A model generated the notes under the pieces. That model worked only from the letters and a program-made list of their open reading frames with translations, was not told where the DNA came from and did not search any database. DNA of 64,000 nt from Actinomycetota bacterium (GTDB taxonomy: Bacteria; Actinomycetota; Thermoleophilia; Gaiellales; Gaiellaceae): the NCBI GenBank assembly GCA_013816245.1, contig JACDEU010000001.1, positions 170,744 to 234,743 on the forward strand, in the 5' to 3' direction. Made by a program: the position numbers and the translations under genes. Shown one piece after another: positions 49,826-59,190 of this stretch (the stretch's first letter is position 1; every line of letters starts with the position of its first letter).

Positions 49826-50313
49826 TGGCCGACGAGCAGGTCACCGACCAGCCGGAGGAGAGCCTCGACGTCGAGGCTCTCCAGGCTGAACGCGATGCGC
49901 TTCTCGATCGGCTCCAGCGGCTCGCCGCGGAGTTCGACAACTTCCGGAAGCGCAACGCGCGCGAGCAGGCTGCGTTTGCCGGGCGTGCCAACGAACGGCT
50001 CGTCAAGGAGCTGATCCCGATCCTCGACGATCTCGCGCGTGCGCTCGAGGCTGCCGCCGATCATGAGGAGGCGAAGCTCGAGGACGGGGTTCGGCTCGTT
50101 CATCGCGCGCTGGACGACCTGCTTGCAAAGGAAGGTCTTGGGGAGATCGAGACCGAGGGCAAGTTCGACCCGCACGTCCACGAGGCGCTCCTGTCACAGC
50201 CCTCCGAGCAGGAGGAAGGCTCGGTGATCGAGGTCGTCCAGAAGGGCTACAAGCTCGGTGACAAGGTGCTGCGGCCGGCGCGCGTCGTCGTCGCGGCCCC
50301 GCCGGAGAGCTGA
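49825..50313 (+). CDS. grpE: Nucleotide exchange factor GrpE
   Basis: 162 residues. An acidic N-terminal helix ([19 protein letters not shown]) leads into [17 protein letters not shown], the dimer-forming long helix, and the C-terminal beta domain with FDPHVHEAL and [19 protein letters not shown]. It releases ADP from DnaK. Translation is coupled to dnaK. Confidence 0.97.
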   Translation: MADEQVTDQPEESLDVEALQAERDALLDRLQRLAAEFDNFRKRNAREQAAFAGRANERLVKELIPILDDLARALEAAADHEEAKLEDGVRLVHRALDDLLAKEGLGEIETEGKFDPHVHEALLSQPSEQEEGSVIEVVQKGYKLGDKVLRPARVVVAAPPES

Positions 50314-50314
50314 A

Positions 50315-51424
50315 TTGGCGACGCTCTACGACACGCTTGGGGTCAAGAAGGGCGCGACTGCGGAGGAGGTCAAGAAGGCCTACCGCTCACTCGCCGCCAA
50401 GTACCACCCCGACAAGAACCCCGGCGACGCTGCCGCCGAGGAGAAGTTCAAGGAAGTCCAGAACGCCTACGACACGCTCTCCGATCCGGACAAGCGCAAG
50501 CAGTACGACCGGTTCGGCTCGACGAACGGGCGTCGCGGGCCTGGTTTCGATCCCGGTGATGTCAACTTCGGTGGGGGCGGCAACTTCACGATCAACGATC
50601 TCGGCGATCTCGGCGATCTGTTCGGCGGGATCTTCAACCGCGGCCAGACCGGTCGTGCGCGACGCGCGCAGCCGGAGCGTGGCGCCGACATCGAGGTTCC
50701 GGTCAGTTTGTCGTTCGAGGACTCGCTGCGAGGACTCGAGACGAAGATTCCCGTCGAGGTGACGACCGCCTGCCGCGAGTGTGGCGGCACCGGCGCCGAG
50801 CCTGGGACTTCGCCGGTCATCTGTCCCGAGTGCCACGGGCGCGGCGTCGTCTCGGAGAGCCAAGGGCTCTTCGCGCTGTCGCAGCCGTGCCCACGCTGTC
50901 GCGGCAACGGCACGGTCGTCGAGAAGCCGTGCAAGAAGTGCAAAGGCTCGGGGCGAGAGCGGCGGACGAAGCGCTACACCGTGAAGATCCCCGCCGGCGT
51001 CAAGGACGGCACGCGGATCCGGTTGAAGGGGAAGGGCGAGCTCGGGGAATCGGGCGGCGCGGCGGGAGACCTTTACGTCGTCACGCGCGTCGAGCCGTCG
51101 AAGAAGTTCGAGCGTCGCGGCGCCGATCTGCTGATCGAAGTGCCGGTGACCTACACCGAGGCGGCGCTCGGCGCGACCGTCGATGTCCCGACGCCCTACG
51201 GCGAGCGCGTGTCGCTGAAGGTTCCCGCCGCAACGCAGGACGGCCGGTTGCTGCGGATCCGCGGCCACGGCGCGCCGAAGCTCGGCGCCAATGGGGCAAA
51301 GGGCGACTTGATCGCGCGTCTGCGCGTGAGCGTGCCGAAGAAATTGTCGAAGAAGGAGCGCGAGGCACTCGAGGAATTGCAGAAGCTTTCGCACGACGAT
51401 CCGCGGGAGGCGCTCTTTTCGTGA
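50315..51424 (+). CDS. dnaJ: Co-chaperone DnaJ
   Basis: About 369 residues from TTG 50315 ([10 protein letters not shown]), with GGAG eight bases upstream; an earlier ATG would extend into grpE and give an unnatural N-terminus. J domain with YHPDKNPG, a Gly/Phe-rich segment ([17 protein letters not shown]), four zinc CxxCxGxG-type repeats ([32 protein letters not shown]) and the C-terminal peptide-binding domain. A type I DnaJ delivering clients to DnaK. Confidence 0.96.
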   Translation: MATLYDTLGVKKGATAEEVKKAYRSLAAKYHPDKNPGDAAAEEKFKEVQNAYDTLSDPDKRKQYDRFGSTNGRRGPGFDPGDVNFGGGGNFTINDLGDLGDLFGGIFNRGQTGRARRAQPERGADIEVPVSLSFEDSLRGLETKIPVEVTTACRECGGTGAEPGTSPVICPECHGRGVVSESQGLFALSQPCPRCRGNGTVVEKPCKKCKGSGRERRTKRYTVKIPAGVKDGTRIRLKGKGELGESGGAAGDLYVVTRVEPSKKFERRGADLLIEVPVTYTEAALGATVDVPTPYGERVSLKVPAATQDGRLLRIRGHGAPKLGANGAKGDLIARLRVSVPKKLSKKEREALEELQKLSHDDPREALFS

Positions 51425-51537
51425 AGCTCGCTGCTGTCGTCCTCGTCAGCATCGGCACGATCGGTGTGCTGGTGACCTTCGTGCTCATGCGCCGCAAGCT
51501 CGAGGAGCTGCGGCGGCTCAAGGAGGAGCAGGAGTGA
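51421..51537 (+). CDS. 38-residue membrane protein inside the heat-shock operon
   Basis: GTG 51421 overlaps the dnaJ stop (GTGA) and the gene's own stop overlaps the hspR start. One hydrophobic helix ([20 protein letters not shown]) is followed by a charged amphipathic tail ([15 protein letters not shown]). The tight coupling on both sides argues it is a real gene. Function unknown; it may tether or sense at the membrane. Confidence 0.65.
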   Translation: MKLAAVVLVSIGTIGVLVTFVLMRRKLEELRRLKEEQE

Positions 51538-51905
51538 TGGACGACCGCCCGCGTTACATGATCTCCGTCGCAGCCGACATCGTCGGCATGCATCCGCAGA
51601 CGCTGCGCATCTACGAGAACAAGGGCCTTGTCCGTCCGAAGCGCACGGCGGGCAACACGCGCCTTTACTCCGAAGCCGACATCGAGCGACTGCAGCTGAT
51701 CCAGCAGCTGACGAACGACCTCCGGCTCAACCTCGCGGGCGTCGAGCAGGTACTGCAGCTGCAGGACGAGGTTCAGCGCATGAGCCGGCAGCTGGACCGC
51801 ATGCAGCGCGAGATGCGCGCGGCGATCGACGAGGTGCACCGCCAGTACCGACGCGACCTCGTGCCGTGGAAGCCACCCATCGACCTGGTTCCCACCCGTC
51901 ACTGA
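51537..51905 (+). CDS. hspR: Heat-shock repressor HspR (MerR family)
   Basis: About 122 residues from ATG 51537 (GTG 51534 is possible). The MerR-type winged helix reads YMISVAADIVGMHPQTLRIYENKGLVRPKRT followed by NTRLYSEADIERL, the C-terminal half is a coiled coil (QVLQLQDEVQRM), and it ends with a hydrophobic/basic tail. HspR binds DnaK and represses the dnaK and clpB promoters; its site (HAIR) is only weakly recognisable upstream of dnaK here. Confidence 0.95.
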   Translation: MDDRPRYMISVAADIVGMHPQTLRIYENKGLVRPKRTAGNTRLYSEADIERLQLIQQLTNDLRLNLAGVEQVLQLQDEVQRMSRQLDRMQREMRAAIDEVHRQYRRDLVPWKPPIDLVPTRH

Positions 51906-51908
51906 TGG

Positions 51909-52029
51909 CCACGACCCGGTGTCGGACACCAGTCGTGGGAGCTGCCCGGGGGCCACGAAGCCGTGGGGCGGAGCGGGCTCGCCTCGCACACCGACATGTC
52001 CCCGGAACCACGTCCCGGTGTCAGACACC
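51909..52029. repeat. Two REP-like palindromes between hspR and clpB
   Basis: CCACGAC-CC-GGTGTC-G-GACACC-A-GTCGTGG (51909-51938) is a 30-bp near-perfect palindrome. CCACGTCCCGGTGTC-A-GACACC (52008-52029) repeats its left half and core at 20 of 22 positions, 99 bp downstream. The same GGTGTC-N-GACACC core is at 35454. They could fold as hairpins ending the hspR transcript, or be mobile REP-type elements. Confidence 0.7.
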
Positions 52030-52065
52030 CTCACGAAATTGTGACGAACGATCCACAGAGGTGAC

Positions 52066-54537
52066 ATGGACTTCAAGACGCTGACACTCAAGAGCCAGGA
52101 GGCCGTCGCGGCAGCGCAGGAGCTTGCGCGCCGCATGGGCAACCCCGAGCTCTACCCCGAGCACCTGTTGCTCGCGCTCCTCGACCAGGAGTTGCCGCAG
52201 CAGCTCGTGCCCGACGCGGCCGAGCTTCGCTCGCAGGCCGAGGCAACGCTCCGCGCGAAGCCGTCGGTTCAGGGGATGCAGCAACAGCCGAACGTCTCGG
52301 CCGCGTTCTCGCGCGTTCTCGACAAGGCAGCCGACGACGCGAAGCGGATGGAGGACGACTACGTCTCGACGGAGCATCTCCTGCTCGCGCTCGACGTGGT
52401 GCCGCGGGAGCAGCTGGAGGCGAAGATCAAGGCGGTGCGGGGAGGCCAGCGCGTCACCTCGCAGGATCCCGAAGAGACCTACCAGGCGCTCGAGAAGTTC
52501 GGCCGCGACCTCACCGCCGCCGCCGAGGACGGCAAGCTCGACCCGGTCATCGGGCGAGACGAGGAAGTCCGCCGCGTGATCCAGGTCCTCTCGCGGCGCA
52601 CGAAGAACAACCCGGTCTTGATCGGCGACCCCGGCGTCGGCAAGACGGCGATCGTCGAAGGGCTGGCGCAGCGCATCGTCGCCGGCGATGTCCCCGAGGG
52701 TCTCAAAGGCAAGCGCGTGTGGGCGCTCGACATCGGTGCTCTCCTCGCCGGCTCCAAGTACCGTGGCGAGTTCGAGGAGCGGCTCAAGGCCGTGCTGAAC
52801 GAGATCCAGTCCGCGGAGGGGCGGATCATCCTGTTTATCGACGAGCTGCACACGATCGTCGGCGCGGGCGCTGCCGAAGGCGCCGTCAGCGCGGGCAACC
52901 TCCTCAAGCCGATGCTCGCGCGCGGCGAATTGCGTGCCGTCGGCGCGACGACGCTCGACGAGTACCGCAAGCAAATCGAGAAGGACGCCGCCCTCGAGCG
53001 CCGCTTCCAGCCGATCTTCGTAGGCGAGCCGTCCGTCACGGACACGATCGCGATCCTGCGTGGGCTGAAGGAGCGTTACGAGGCGCACCACGGCGTGCGC
53101 ATCCGCGATGCGGCGCTCGTCGCGGCCGCGGTTCTCTCCGACCGTTACATCACCGACCGGTTCCTTCCGGACAAGGCGATCGACCTCGTCGACGAGGCTG
53201 CGTCACGGCTGCGGATGGAGATCGACTCGAGCCCGCTCGAGCTCGACGAGGCAGATCGCCGAGTGCGCCAGCTCGAGATCGAGCTGGCCGCGATGCAGAA
53301 GGAGTCGAAGGACGTGCGCGAGCCGGTCGAGCGCGAGCTTGCGGAAGCGAAGGAGCGCCACGCCGGGCTTGCCGCGCGCTGGTCGCAGGAGAAGGAGGCG
53401 CTCGACCGCGTCAAGGAAGTCACGCAGCGGATCGACGTGCTGCGCATGGAGTACGAACGCGCAGAGCGCGGGGGCGACTTCAACCGCGCCGCGGAGATTC
53501 GCCACGGCGAGCTGCCCCAGTTGGAACGCGAGCTCGCCGAGCGCGACGGTGCCCAGCCGGAGAACACGATGGTCAAGGAAGAGGTAGACGAGGACGACGT
53601 GGCGACGGTCGTCGCACGCTGGACCGGGATCCCGGTCGACCGGCTGCTCGAAGGCGAGACGGAAAAGCTGATCCACATGGAGGAGAGGCTGCACCAGCGG
53701 GTCGTCGGCCAGGATGAAGCCGTCGAGGCCGTCGCCAACGCGCTCCGTCGCGCGCGCACGGGTCTACAGGATCCGAATCGGCCGATCGGCTCGTTCGTGT
53801 TCCTCGGCCCGACGGGTGTCGGGAAGACCGAGCTCGCCCGTGCACTCGCCGAGTTCATGTTCGACGACGAGCGCGCAATGCTGCGACTCGACATGTCCGA
53901 ATACCAGGAGCGTCACACCGTCGCGCGCCTGATCGGCGCGCCGCCGGGCTATGTCGGCTACGAGGAAGGCGGCCAGCTCACGGAAGCGGTGCGCAGGCGC
54001 CCGTACTCGGTGATTCTCCTCGACGAGATCGAGAAAGCGCACAACGAGGTCTTCGACGTGCTCCTCCAGATCCTCGACGACGGCCGACTCACGGACGGCC
54101 AGGGCCGCACCGTCGATTTCAGGAACACCGTCCTGATCATGACCTCGAACCTGCGCTCGCAGGAGCAGATGCGCGAGTTCTTCCGGCCGGAGTTCCTGAA
54201 CAGGATCGACGAGATCGTGGAGTTCAAGCCACTGACGAAGGATCAGCTCGCGGAGATCGTCGAGCTGCAGCTCGAGCGCTTGCGCGTGCGCCTGGCCGAG
54301 CGCGGTATCGAGCTCGAGCTCACCGACGAAGCGAAACACGTTCTCGCGGAAGCCGGCTGGGATCCGTCCTACGGCGCCAGGCCGCTGAAGCGCGCAGTCC
54401 AGCGCATGGTGGAAAACCCGCTGGCTCTCCGGCTGCTCGAAGGCGAGTTCGGTGAGGGCGACGCTGTCCGCGTCGACGCGAGGGGCGACGAGCTCGTCTT
54501 CGAGCGCGCACCCACACGCGAGCCCACGGTCGTCTAG
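52066..54537 (+). CDS. clpB: Disaggregase ClpB (Hsp104 family)
   Basis: 823 residues. Clp N-terminal domain ([23 protein letters not shown]), AAA-1 with [18 protein letters not shown] and the pore Tyr SKYRGEFEE, the coiled-coil M domain (about residues 405-525), AAA-2 with [16 protein letters not shown] and pore GYVGYEEGG, and the arginine-finger/sensor [12 protein letters not shown]. The helix between TSNLRSQ and FRPEF is about 19 residues shorter than in E. coli ClpB. GAGGTG precedes ATG 52066. Works with DnaK/J to dissolve aggregates; a separate promoter after hspR is likely. Confidence 0.97.
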   Translation: MDFKTLTLKSQEAVAAAQELARRMGNPELYPEHLLLALLDQELPQQLVPDAAELRSQAEATLRAKPSVQGMQQQPNVSAAFSRVLDKAADDAKRMEDDYVSTEHLLLALDVVPREQLEAKIKAVRGGQRVTSQDPEETYQALEKFGRDLTAAAEDGKLDPVIGRDEEVRRVIQVLSRRTKNNPVLIGDPGVGKTAIVEGLAQRIVAGDVPEGLKGKRVWALDIGALLAGSKYRGEFEERLKAVLNEIQSAEGRIILFIDELHTIVGAGAAEGAVSAGNLLKPMLARGELRAVGATTLDEYRKQIEKDAALERRFQPIFVGEPSVTDTIAILRGLKERYEAHHGVRIRDAALVAAAVLSDRYITDRFLPDKAIDLVDEAASRLRMEIDSSPLELDEADRRVRQLEIELAAMQKESKDVREPVERELAEAKERHAGLAARWSQEKEALDRVKEVTQRIDVLRMEYERAERGGDFNRAAEIRHGELPQLERELAERDGAQPENTMVKEEVDEDDVATVVARWTGIPVDRLLEGETEKLIHMEERLHQRVVGQDEAVEAVANALRRARTGLQDPNRPIGSFVFLGPTGVGKTELARALAEFMFDDERAMLRLDMSEYQERHTVARLIGAPPGYVGYEEGGQLTEAVRRRPYSVILLDEIEKAHNEVFDVLLQILDDGRLTDGQGRTVDFRNTVLIMTSNLRSQEQMREFFRPEFLNRIDEIVEFKPLTKDQLAEIVELQLERLRVRLAERGIELELTDEAKHVLAEAGWDPSYGARPLKRAVQRMVENPLALRLLEGEFGEGDAVRVDARGDELVFERAPTREPTVV

Positions 54538-54944
54538 AGGTCCCCGGGATCCTCGAAGAAGTCGGCGCCCTCTTGCTCGGGCGGAGCGCCGTAGATGTAG
54601 AGGACGAGCTCCTCGCTGCCTTCGTTTCGCACCTGCAGCGGCGTTCCCGGCTCGACCGCAACGACGCTCTGCGGGCCGACGTCGACCCGGTCGGGCGGGT
54701 CGCCGAGCAACATCGTCAGCGTGCCGGCGATCACGACGAACACCTCTTCCTGGGCCTTGTCCGCATGGCGTCTCCCGCGCGTCCCAGGTGGGTAGCGCCA
54801 GACACGTCCACGGGACTGCTTCAGTTCTGCGGCGCCCGTGACGTCGGCGGCCTGGCGCGGCTCCTGCCCTTCGGCCCCCGGCGGCCGTTCCTCCCACTCG
54901 AAGCTCGACGCGTCTGCGACGTGATAGCCCACAGCCCTGATCAT
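54534..54944 (-). CDS. Cupin domain protein
   Basis: About 136 residues from ATG 54944 ([21 protein letters not shown]). Cupin motif 1 is [21 protein letters not shown] and motif 2 [19 protein letters not shown]; a His and Glu/Gln set suggests a metal or small-ligand pocket, but the second-motif His is missing. It converges with clpB, the stops overlapping by four bases. Ligand unknown. Confidence 0.82.
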   Translation of the reverse strand: MIRAVGYHVADASSFEWEERPPGAEGQEPRQAADVTGAAELKQSRGRVWRYPPGTRGRRHADKAQEEVFVVIAGTLTMLLGDPPDRVDVGPQSVVAVEPGTPLQVRNEGSEELVLYIYGAPPEQEGADFFEDPGDL

Positions 54945-55045
54945 AAGAAAAGGGCCGCTCCCCAAAGCAGCCCTCCATTACGGCTACGCCCATCCTGACC
55001 CCAGATTGTTTGGTGATCGTGAGGGATCCCTGAGAACATCCGGGC

Positions 55046-55663
55046 GTGGGTCTCTACCACGACGTGAGCCGTAAGCTCCAGGACCGTTTCGACACCAGGC
55101 GCCTCGCCGACCGGATCGAGGAGCGGATCGTCCACGACCGCATCGACGACGGCGACCGGGCGTTCATTGAGGCGCGCGACATGTTCTTCATCGCGACCAC
55201 GGACGAAGACGGTCAGCCGCAGTCTTCGTACAAAGGGGGCGAGCCTGGATTCGTGCGGGTGGTCGACGAGCAGACGATCGCCTTCCCGCTCTACGACGGT
55301 AACGGCATGTACCTCACCGCCGGCAATCTCATGACGACTAAGAAGGTCGGCTTGCTCTTCATCGACTTCGAAGGTCGAAAGCGGTTGCGCCTGAACGGCA
55401 TCGCGTCGGTCGCCGAGGACGATCCGCTGCTCGCCGAGTATCCGGAGGCGCAGATGGTCGTTCGCGTCAGCGCGACCGAGGTTTTCCCGAACTGCCCGCG
55501 GTACATCCACGAGTACAAGCTGTTGAAGAGGTCGCGGTTCGTCCCGAAGCAGGAGTGCGAGACGCCGGTGCCGCAGTGGAAGCAGAGCGAATGGGCTCAC
55601 GATGTCCTGCCGGAGGACGATCCAGCCAACGATCCGTCACGTGAGGTCATCCCGCGCGGGTGA
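55046..55663 (+). CDS. Pyridoxamine 5'-phosphate oxidase family protein
   Basis: 205 residues from GTG 55046. The split-barrel FMN fold pattern MFFIATTDEDGQPQSSYKGG, then LYDGNGMYLTAGNLM and KVGLLFIDFEGRKRLRLNG, places it in the PNPOx-like family (MSMEG-type oxidoreductases), not the true PdxH. CPRYIHEYKLL near the end is typical. Its stop overlaps the GTG start of the next gene, so it heads a three-gene unit with a Tat protein and a GMC oxidoreductase. Confidence 0.85.
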   Translation: MGLYHDVSRKLQDRFDTRRLADRIEERIVHDRIDDGDRAFIEARDMFFIATTDEDGQPQSSYKGGEPGFVRVVDEQTIAFPLYDGNGMYLTAGNLMTTKKVGLLFIDFEGRKRLRLNGIASVAEDDPLLAEYPEAQMVVRVSATEVFPNCPRYIHEYKLLKRSRFVPKQECETPVPQWKQSEWAHDVLPEDDPANDPSREVIPRG

Positions 55664-56331
55664 CGGAGTCGTCCGGAGTGTCTCGCCGCGAACTGCTCAC
55701 GCGCGCGACCGCGTTCGTCGCCGGCGCGGCGGTGCTCGACCGGCTGCCGCAGGCTCTTCGGGTGCAGGGTTGGCTCGAAGACGCTTATGCGGCCGGGCCG
55801 AATGTGGTCGCGCAAACGATGAACGGGCTCGTGGCGTTCATCGTCCCGGGGCGCGATCGCTACTCGCGCGCGCAGGGAACGAAGTCGAAGACGCCCGGCG
55901 GAATCGAAGCAGGTACGACTCCAGTGCTGGCGCGCACGCTCGACCGTTTCCTCCCTGGACCATTGCCGCTCTCCGCGACCGCCGCAACGATCCTGAACGA
56001 GTTCGCTGCGCAGGTCGACCCGGCCTCGCGTAAGGGGACGTTTGCCTCACCGTTCGCGAACCTCGCGTTCGCGAAGAAGGCTCGTGTTTTTCAGACGATC
56101 GAGGCTCTGTCGGCCGAGAGCGCGGGATCGATCCGCTTCCTCGCCGGCAACCTGCCGGATCTCGTCGCGTTCCTCGCCTATTCGGAAGCGGGCGCCTACG
56201 ACGCGAAGCGGCGCCGCCTGCGCGGTCGCCCTCTCGGCTGGCGGCTGACCCGCTACGCGGGCGTTTCGGACGGGCGCAAGGAGCTGAAGGGGTACTGGCA
56301 GGGGCGCAAGGCGGCAGACCCAAGTGCGTGA
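55660..56331 (+). CDS. Tat-exported gluconate-dehydrogenase-subunit-3-like protein
   Basis: 223 residues from GTG 55660, overlapping the previous stop. SRRELLTRATAFVAGAAVLD is a twin-arginine signal. The rest (VDPASRKGTFASPF, VFQTIEALSAE) is helical and resembles the small subunit of membrane GMC dehydrogenases. Directly followed by the GMC gene with an 8-base overlap, it probably serves as its export escort; the GMC protein has no signal of its own. Confidence 0.78.
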   Translation: MTESSGVSRRELLTRATAFVAGAAVLDRLPQALRVQGWLEDAYAAGPNVVAQTMNGLVAFIVPGRDRYSRAQGTKSKTPGGIEAGTTPVLARTLDRFLPGPLPLSATAATILNEFAAQVDPASRKGTFASPFANLAFAKKARVFQTIEALSAESAGSIRFLAGNLPDLVAFLAYSEAGAYDAKRRRLRGRPLGWRLTRYAGVSDGRKELKGYWQGRKAADPSA

Positions 56332-58078
56332 CGTGATCGTGGTGGGTGCGGGCGGCGGCGGCCCGGTCGTTGCCAAAGAGTTGGCCGCGCGTGGCCTCGA
56401 CGTCCTGCTGCTCGAGGCCGGCGCCGGATTCGAGCACAGCGAGAGCGAGTGGTCCCACTTCGAGAACGAGGCGAACAATCCGGCCACCGGGATCTTTCGG
56501 TTCGGCCCGAGCGACAGGACGCAGCCGCCATGGGCACGCGACCTGCCGCAGAATTGCTTCCTCTGGCAGACCGCCGGCGTCGGTGGTTCGACACTGCACT
56601 ACTTCGCGAACTCGCCCCGGGCGATGCCGGGCGCGTTCTCCGACTACATCGGCGCCGATGTCGATGCGTACGACAGGGATCACGTTGCACCGTTCGGTTA
56701 TCGCGAGCTGATCCCGTACTACGAATGGGTCGAGCAGACGCTGCCCGTGCAGACAGCGGCCATGGGAACGAAGGAGGAGCGGTTTCTCCACGGTGCCGCG
56801 AAGCTCGGGCTGCCCCACCAGACGTCGAAGGACATCACCGTCGCGGCGTTCAGGCCGCAGGAGAACGCGATCCTCCAGCCGCACGGAACCGCCGGCCGAA
56901 CGGGCGACCGCAAGAAGCTCGTGTATCCGCGCGCGCAGGGCTGCACCTTCTGTGGTCACTGTCCACAGGGCTGCGTCGAGCCGCGGAGGTCGCCGCGCAA
57001 TCTGCGCGCGAAGCGGTCGACGCACACGAGCTACGTTCCGATGGCGCTGACCGCGGATCGTTGGACGCGGGGGAAGGCGGTGACGCTCGTCCCCGATTCG
57101 TTTGCGGTTCGCGTCGAGACCGACGGAGGCGTTGTCAGGGGAATCACCTGGCGCAATGTCCGCAACGGCGCGACGACGACAGAGCAGGCGAAAGTCGTGG
57201 TGCTCGCCGCCGGCCCCGTCGAGACACCTCGGCTCTGGTTGAACAGCGGCCTGCCGAACCCGAACGACCAGGTCGGCCGGGGGCTGACCGATCACTACCT
57301 CGACTATCTCGTCGGGCGCTTTCCCTCGTACACCGGCTCGAGCAAGGGGCCGACCTCCGCTGCGCGGCTCGACTTCCCCGGTTTCGGCGGGCTCGAGCAG
57401 GCCGGCGTTTCTCCCGGCCTGCAGGGCCAGGCGCTGACGTCGAGCGATTCGGGCATCGCCGGCTTCTACGACCACGGCGCGCCTGTCGGGACGTGGGGGA
57501 CGGACGCCGTAGGCAGGCTCGTGGGCGAGCGACTCAAGCGCTTCATGAGCAACATCGACCGGCTGGTGGGCGTGGCACTAATCACCGACGACGACGTGCT
57601 GCCGGAGAACCGCGTCATGCTTTCGATGACGATGGCGCCAGATGCGCATGGCCCGATCGCTCGGCTCGTTATCCCTGCGCGCTCGCCACGAACCTTGAAG
57701 AGACGCGAGTACCTCGCCGGACGTGCTGTCGGGCTGCTGCGAGCCGCCGGCGCTACCGAGGTGATCCGGGTCAACTTTCCAGGTCTGCTGCTGCACCTGC
57801 ACAGCACGATGCGGATGGGCATTCGTCAGGCGGACTCGGTCCTCGACTCCGATGCCGAGTCGCGCTGGGTGAAGCGGTTGTTCGTGGCGGACAACTCGGC
57901 GCTGCCGAACGGTTTGGGCGGCCCGAATCCCACGCTCACGACGCAGGCGCTCGCAACACGTACCGCGGAGAAGATCTTCGTCCGCTACTTCGGCGGGGAT
58001 CCCTGGGTTGCGCACGAGTCACCGGTGTCGTCGGTGGACGACACGGTGACCCAGGCGGTGCTTGCAGCCGGGCTCTAG
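56324..58078 (+). CDS. GMC-type FAD oxidoreductase with Cys cluster
   Basis: 584 residues from GTG 56324. FAD motif VVGAGGGGPVVAKELAARG, GMC signature TAGVGGSTLHYFANSPR, C-terminal HSTMRMG, DNSALPNGLGGPNPTLT. Residues around 205-218 hold CTFCGHCPQGC, an unusual four-Cys arrangement suggestive of a metal or iron-sulfur site seen in some dehydrogenase subunits. With the Tat-dependent partner upstream it probably acts as a periplasm-side alcohol/sugar dehydrogenase. The substrate is unknown. Convergent with the next gene, the stops overlapping. Confidence 0.9.
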   Translation: MRDVIVVGAGGGGPVVAKELAARGLDVLLLEAGAGFEHSESEWSHFENEANNPATGIFRFGPSDRTQPPWARDLPQNCFLWQTAGVGGSTLHYFANSPRAMPGAFSDYIGADVDAYDRDHVAPFGYRELIPYYEWVEQTLPVQTAAMGTKEERFLHGAAKLGLPHQTSKDITVAAFRPQENAILQPHGTAGRTGDRKKLVYPRAQGCTFCGHCPQGCVEPRRSPRNLRAKRSTHTSYVPMALTADRWTRGKAVTLVPDSFAVRVETDGGVVRGITWRNVRNGATTTEQAKVVVLAAGPVETPRLWLNSGLPNPNDQVGRGLTDHYLDYLVGRFPSYTGSSKGPTSAARLDFPGFGGLEQAGVSPGLQGQALTSSDSGIAGFYDHGAPVGTWGTDAVGRLVGERLKRFMSNIDRLVGVALITDDDVLPENRVMLSMTMAPDAHGPIARLVIPARSPRTLKRREYLAGRAVGLLRAAGATEVIRVNFPGLLLHLHSTMRMGIRQADSVLDSDAESRWVKRLFVADNSALPNGLGGPNPTLTTQALATRTAEKIFVRYFGGDPWVAHESPVSSVDDTVTQAVLAAGL

Positions 58079-58386
58079 CTGAAGTGAGCGCGCATCGCGC
58101 GGATGAGGGCGCCCGCGTAGCGCATGCCTTCGGTGTCAGGCTCCCGGCCGAGGAAACGCCAGCGACGCTGCTCGTACCAGAGGCACGCCCGGAGCTCCTC
58201 GAGCGTCCGTGGCACATCGCCTGTTCGCCGCCAGCGGGAGAACGAGTCACTGGCAGACTCGGTGCACGACTCCCGATTTCTCGGGGCGAACGTCACAGCG
58301 AACTTGGCGTAGTCGCTCCACTCAACGTAACCGGGCGGTAGATCGGTCTCCCGCAGCTCGCCCGTTTGGATCTGCAATGCGTACAT
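58075..58386 (-). CDS. Hypothetical protein
   Basis: About 103 residues from ATG 58386, preceded by GGAGGT at good spacing. Starts MYALQIQTGELRETDLPPGY and contains YAKFAVTFAPRN, LEELRACLWYEQRRW and a C-terminal helix (ALIRAMRAHF). Soluble and rich in Arg and aromatic residues. No family recognised. A 10-bp hairpin lies upstream in its leader. Confidence 0.75.
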   Translation of the reverse strand: MYALQIQTGELRETDLPPGYVEWSDYAKFAVTFAPRNRESCTESASDSFSRWRRTGDVPRTLEELRACLWYEQRRWRFLGREPDTEGMRYAGALIRAMRAHFS

Positions 58387-58405
58387 CTCATACCTCCGAG
58401 GACGC

Positions 58406-58429
58406 AAAGGGCCGCTGCCGCGGCCCTTT
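58406..58429. promoter_or_regulatory. 10-bp hairpin upstream of the hypothetical gene
   Basis: AAAGGGCCGC (58406-58415), loop TGCC, GCGGCCCTTT (58420-58429). It sits about 20 bases before the gene's start on the minus strand. No T-run follows on either strand; may be an attenuator or a terminator of an unseen transcript. Confidence 0.45.
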
Positions 58430-58650
58430 GGGAAATTGTTCGCCCCGTCGGACTGCGGCTGACCTCAAGGGCGACTTGCTATCGGTGCTTTCACCTTGAG
58501 ATGCCTCGAGCGCCCGGATCTTGCCGGGGTTGCGAAGAAATCCCCCTTGAGGGTTACGGGGAGAGGGATGAGCCGCACCGTTAGAGATGCCGGCCTTGGG
58601 CGATCCTTGCACCCGTTCACCCATCCGGGTGACACGGCTACCGTGCCCGC

Positions 58651-59190
58651 GTGATCCTTGTCGTAGCGGCCACCGCACGGGAGCTTGCCGGCGCCGGTAC
58701 CGGTGTGGTGACTCTCGCGTGCGGCATCGGTCCGGTCGAAGCCGCGGCAGCGACCGCGACCGCGCTGACCACACAGCGGCCTGACGCCCTGCTCCATGTC
58801 GGAATCGCCGGGGCCTGCGGCATTCCGGTGCCTCAGCTCGTGATCGGCTCGGAGGCGGTGTACGAGGACGCACTCGCGAGTGGCCTCGTGCCGGACCGTG
58901 TGCGGCCCGATCCACGTCTCGTCGACGCGGCGCAGCGGGCGCTACCCGGCGCGCGAGTGCTGCCGATCGGCACGAGCGCGCACGTCGGCGGAACGAGCGT
59001 TTGCCAGGTCGAGGCGATGGAGGGCTTCGCCGTGTTGAGCGCGGCGCAGCTGGCGGGCGTCCCGGCGGTCGAGGTGCGAGCGGTGTCGAACGAGATCGAC
59101 GAGCCCGATCGTGCGCGCTGGCGCTTCGACGATGCCCTCGCCGCGCTCGACGATGCGTTGCCGAGGCTGCTGGCCGAGCTTTCCCGGTGA
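58651..59190 (+). CDS. mqnB: Futalosine hydrolase-like nucleosidase
   Basis: 179 residues from GTG 58651. The nucleoside phosphorylase-like pattern VTLACGIGPVEAAAATA, LHVGIAGACG, IGSEAVYED and the catalytic region VEAMEGFAVLSAAQLAGVPAVEVRAVSNEI match MqnB and related MTA/SAH nucleosidases. MqnB removes adenine from aminofutalosine in menaquinone synthesis; no other mqn gene is near, so another nucleoside substrate is possible. Its stop overlaps the next gene. Confidence 0.8.
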   Translation: MILVVAATARELAGAGTGVVTLACGIGPVEAAAATATALTTQRPDALLHVGIAGACGIPVPQLVIGSEAVYEDALASGLVPDRVRPDPRLVDAAQRALPGARVLPIGTSAHVGGTSVCQVEAMEGFAVLSAAQLAGVPAVEVRAVSNEIDEPDRARWRFDDALAALDDALPRLLAELSR

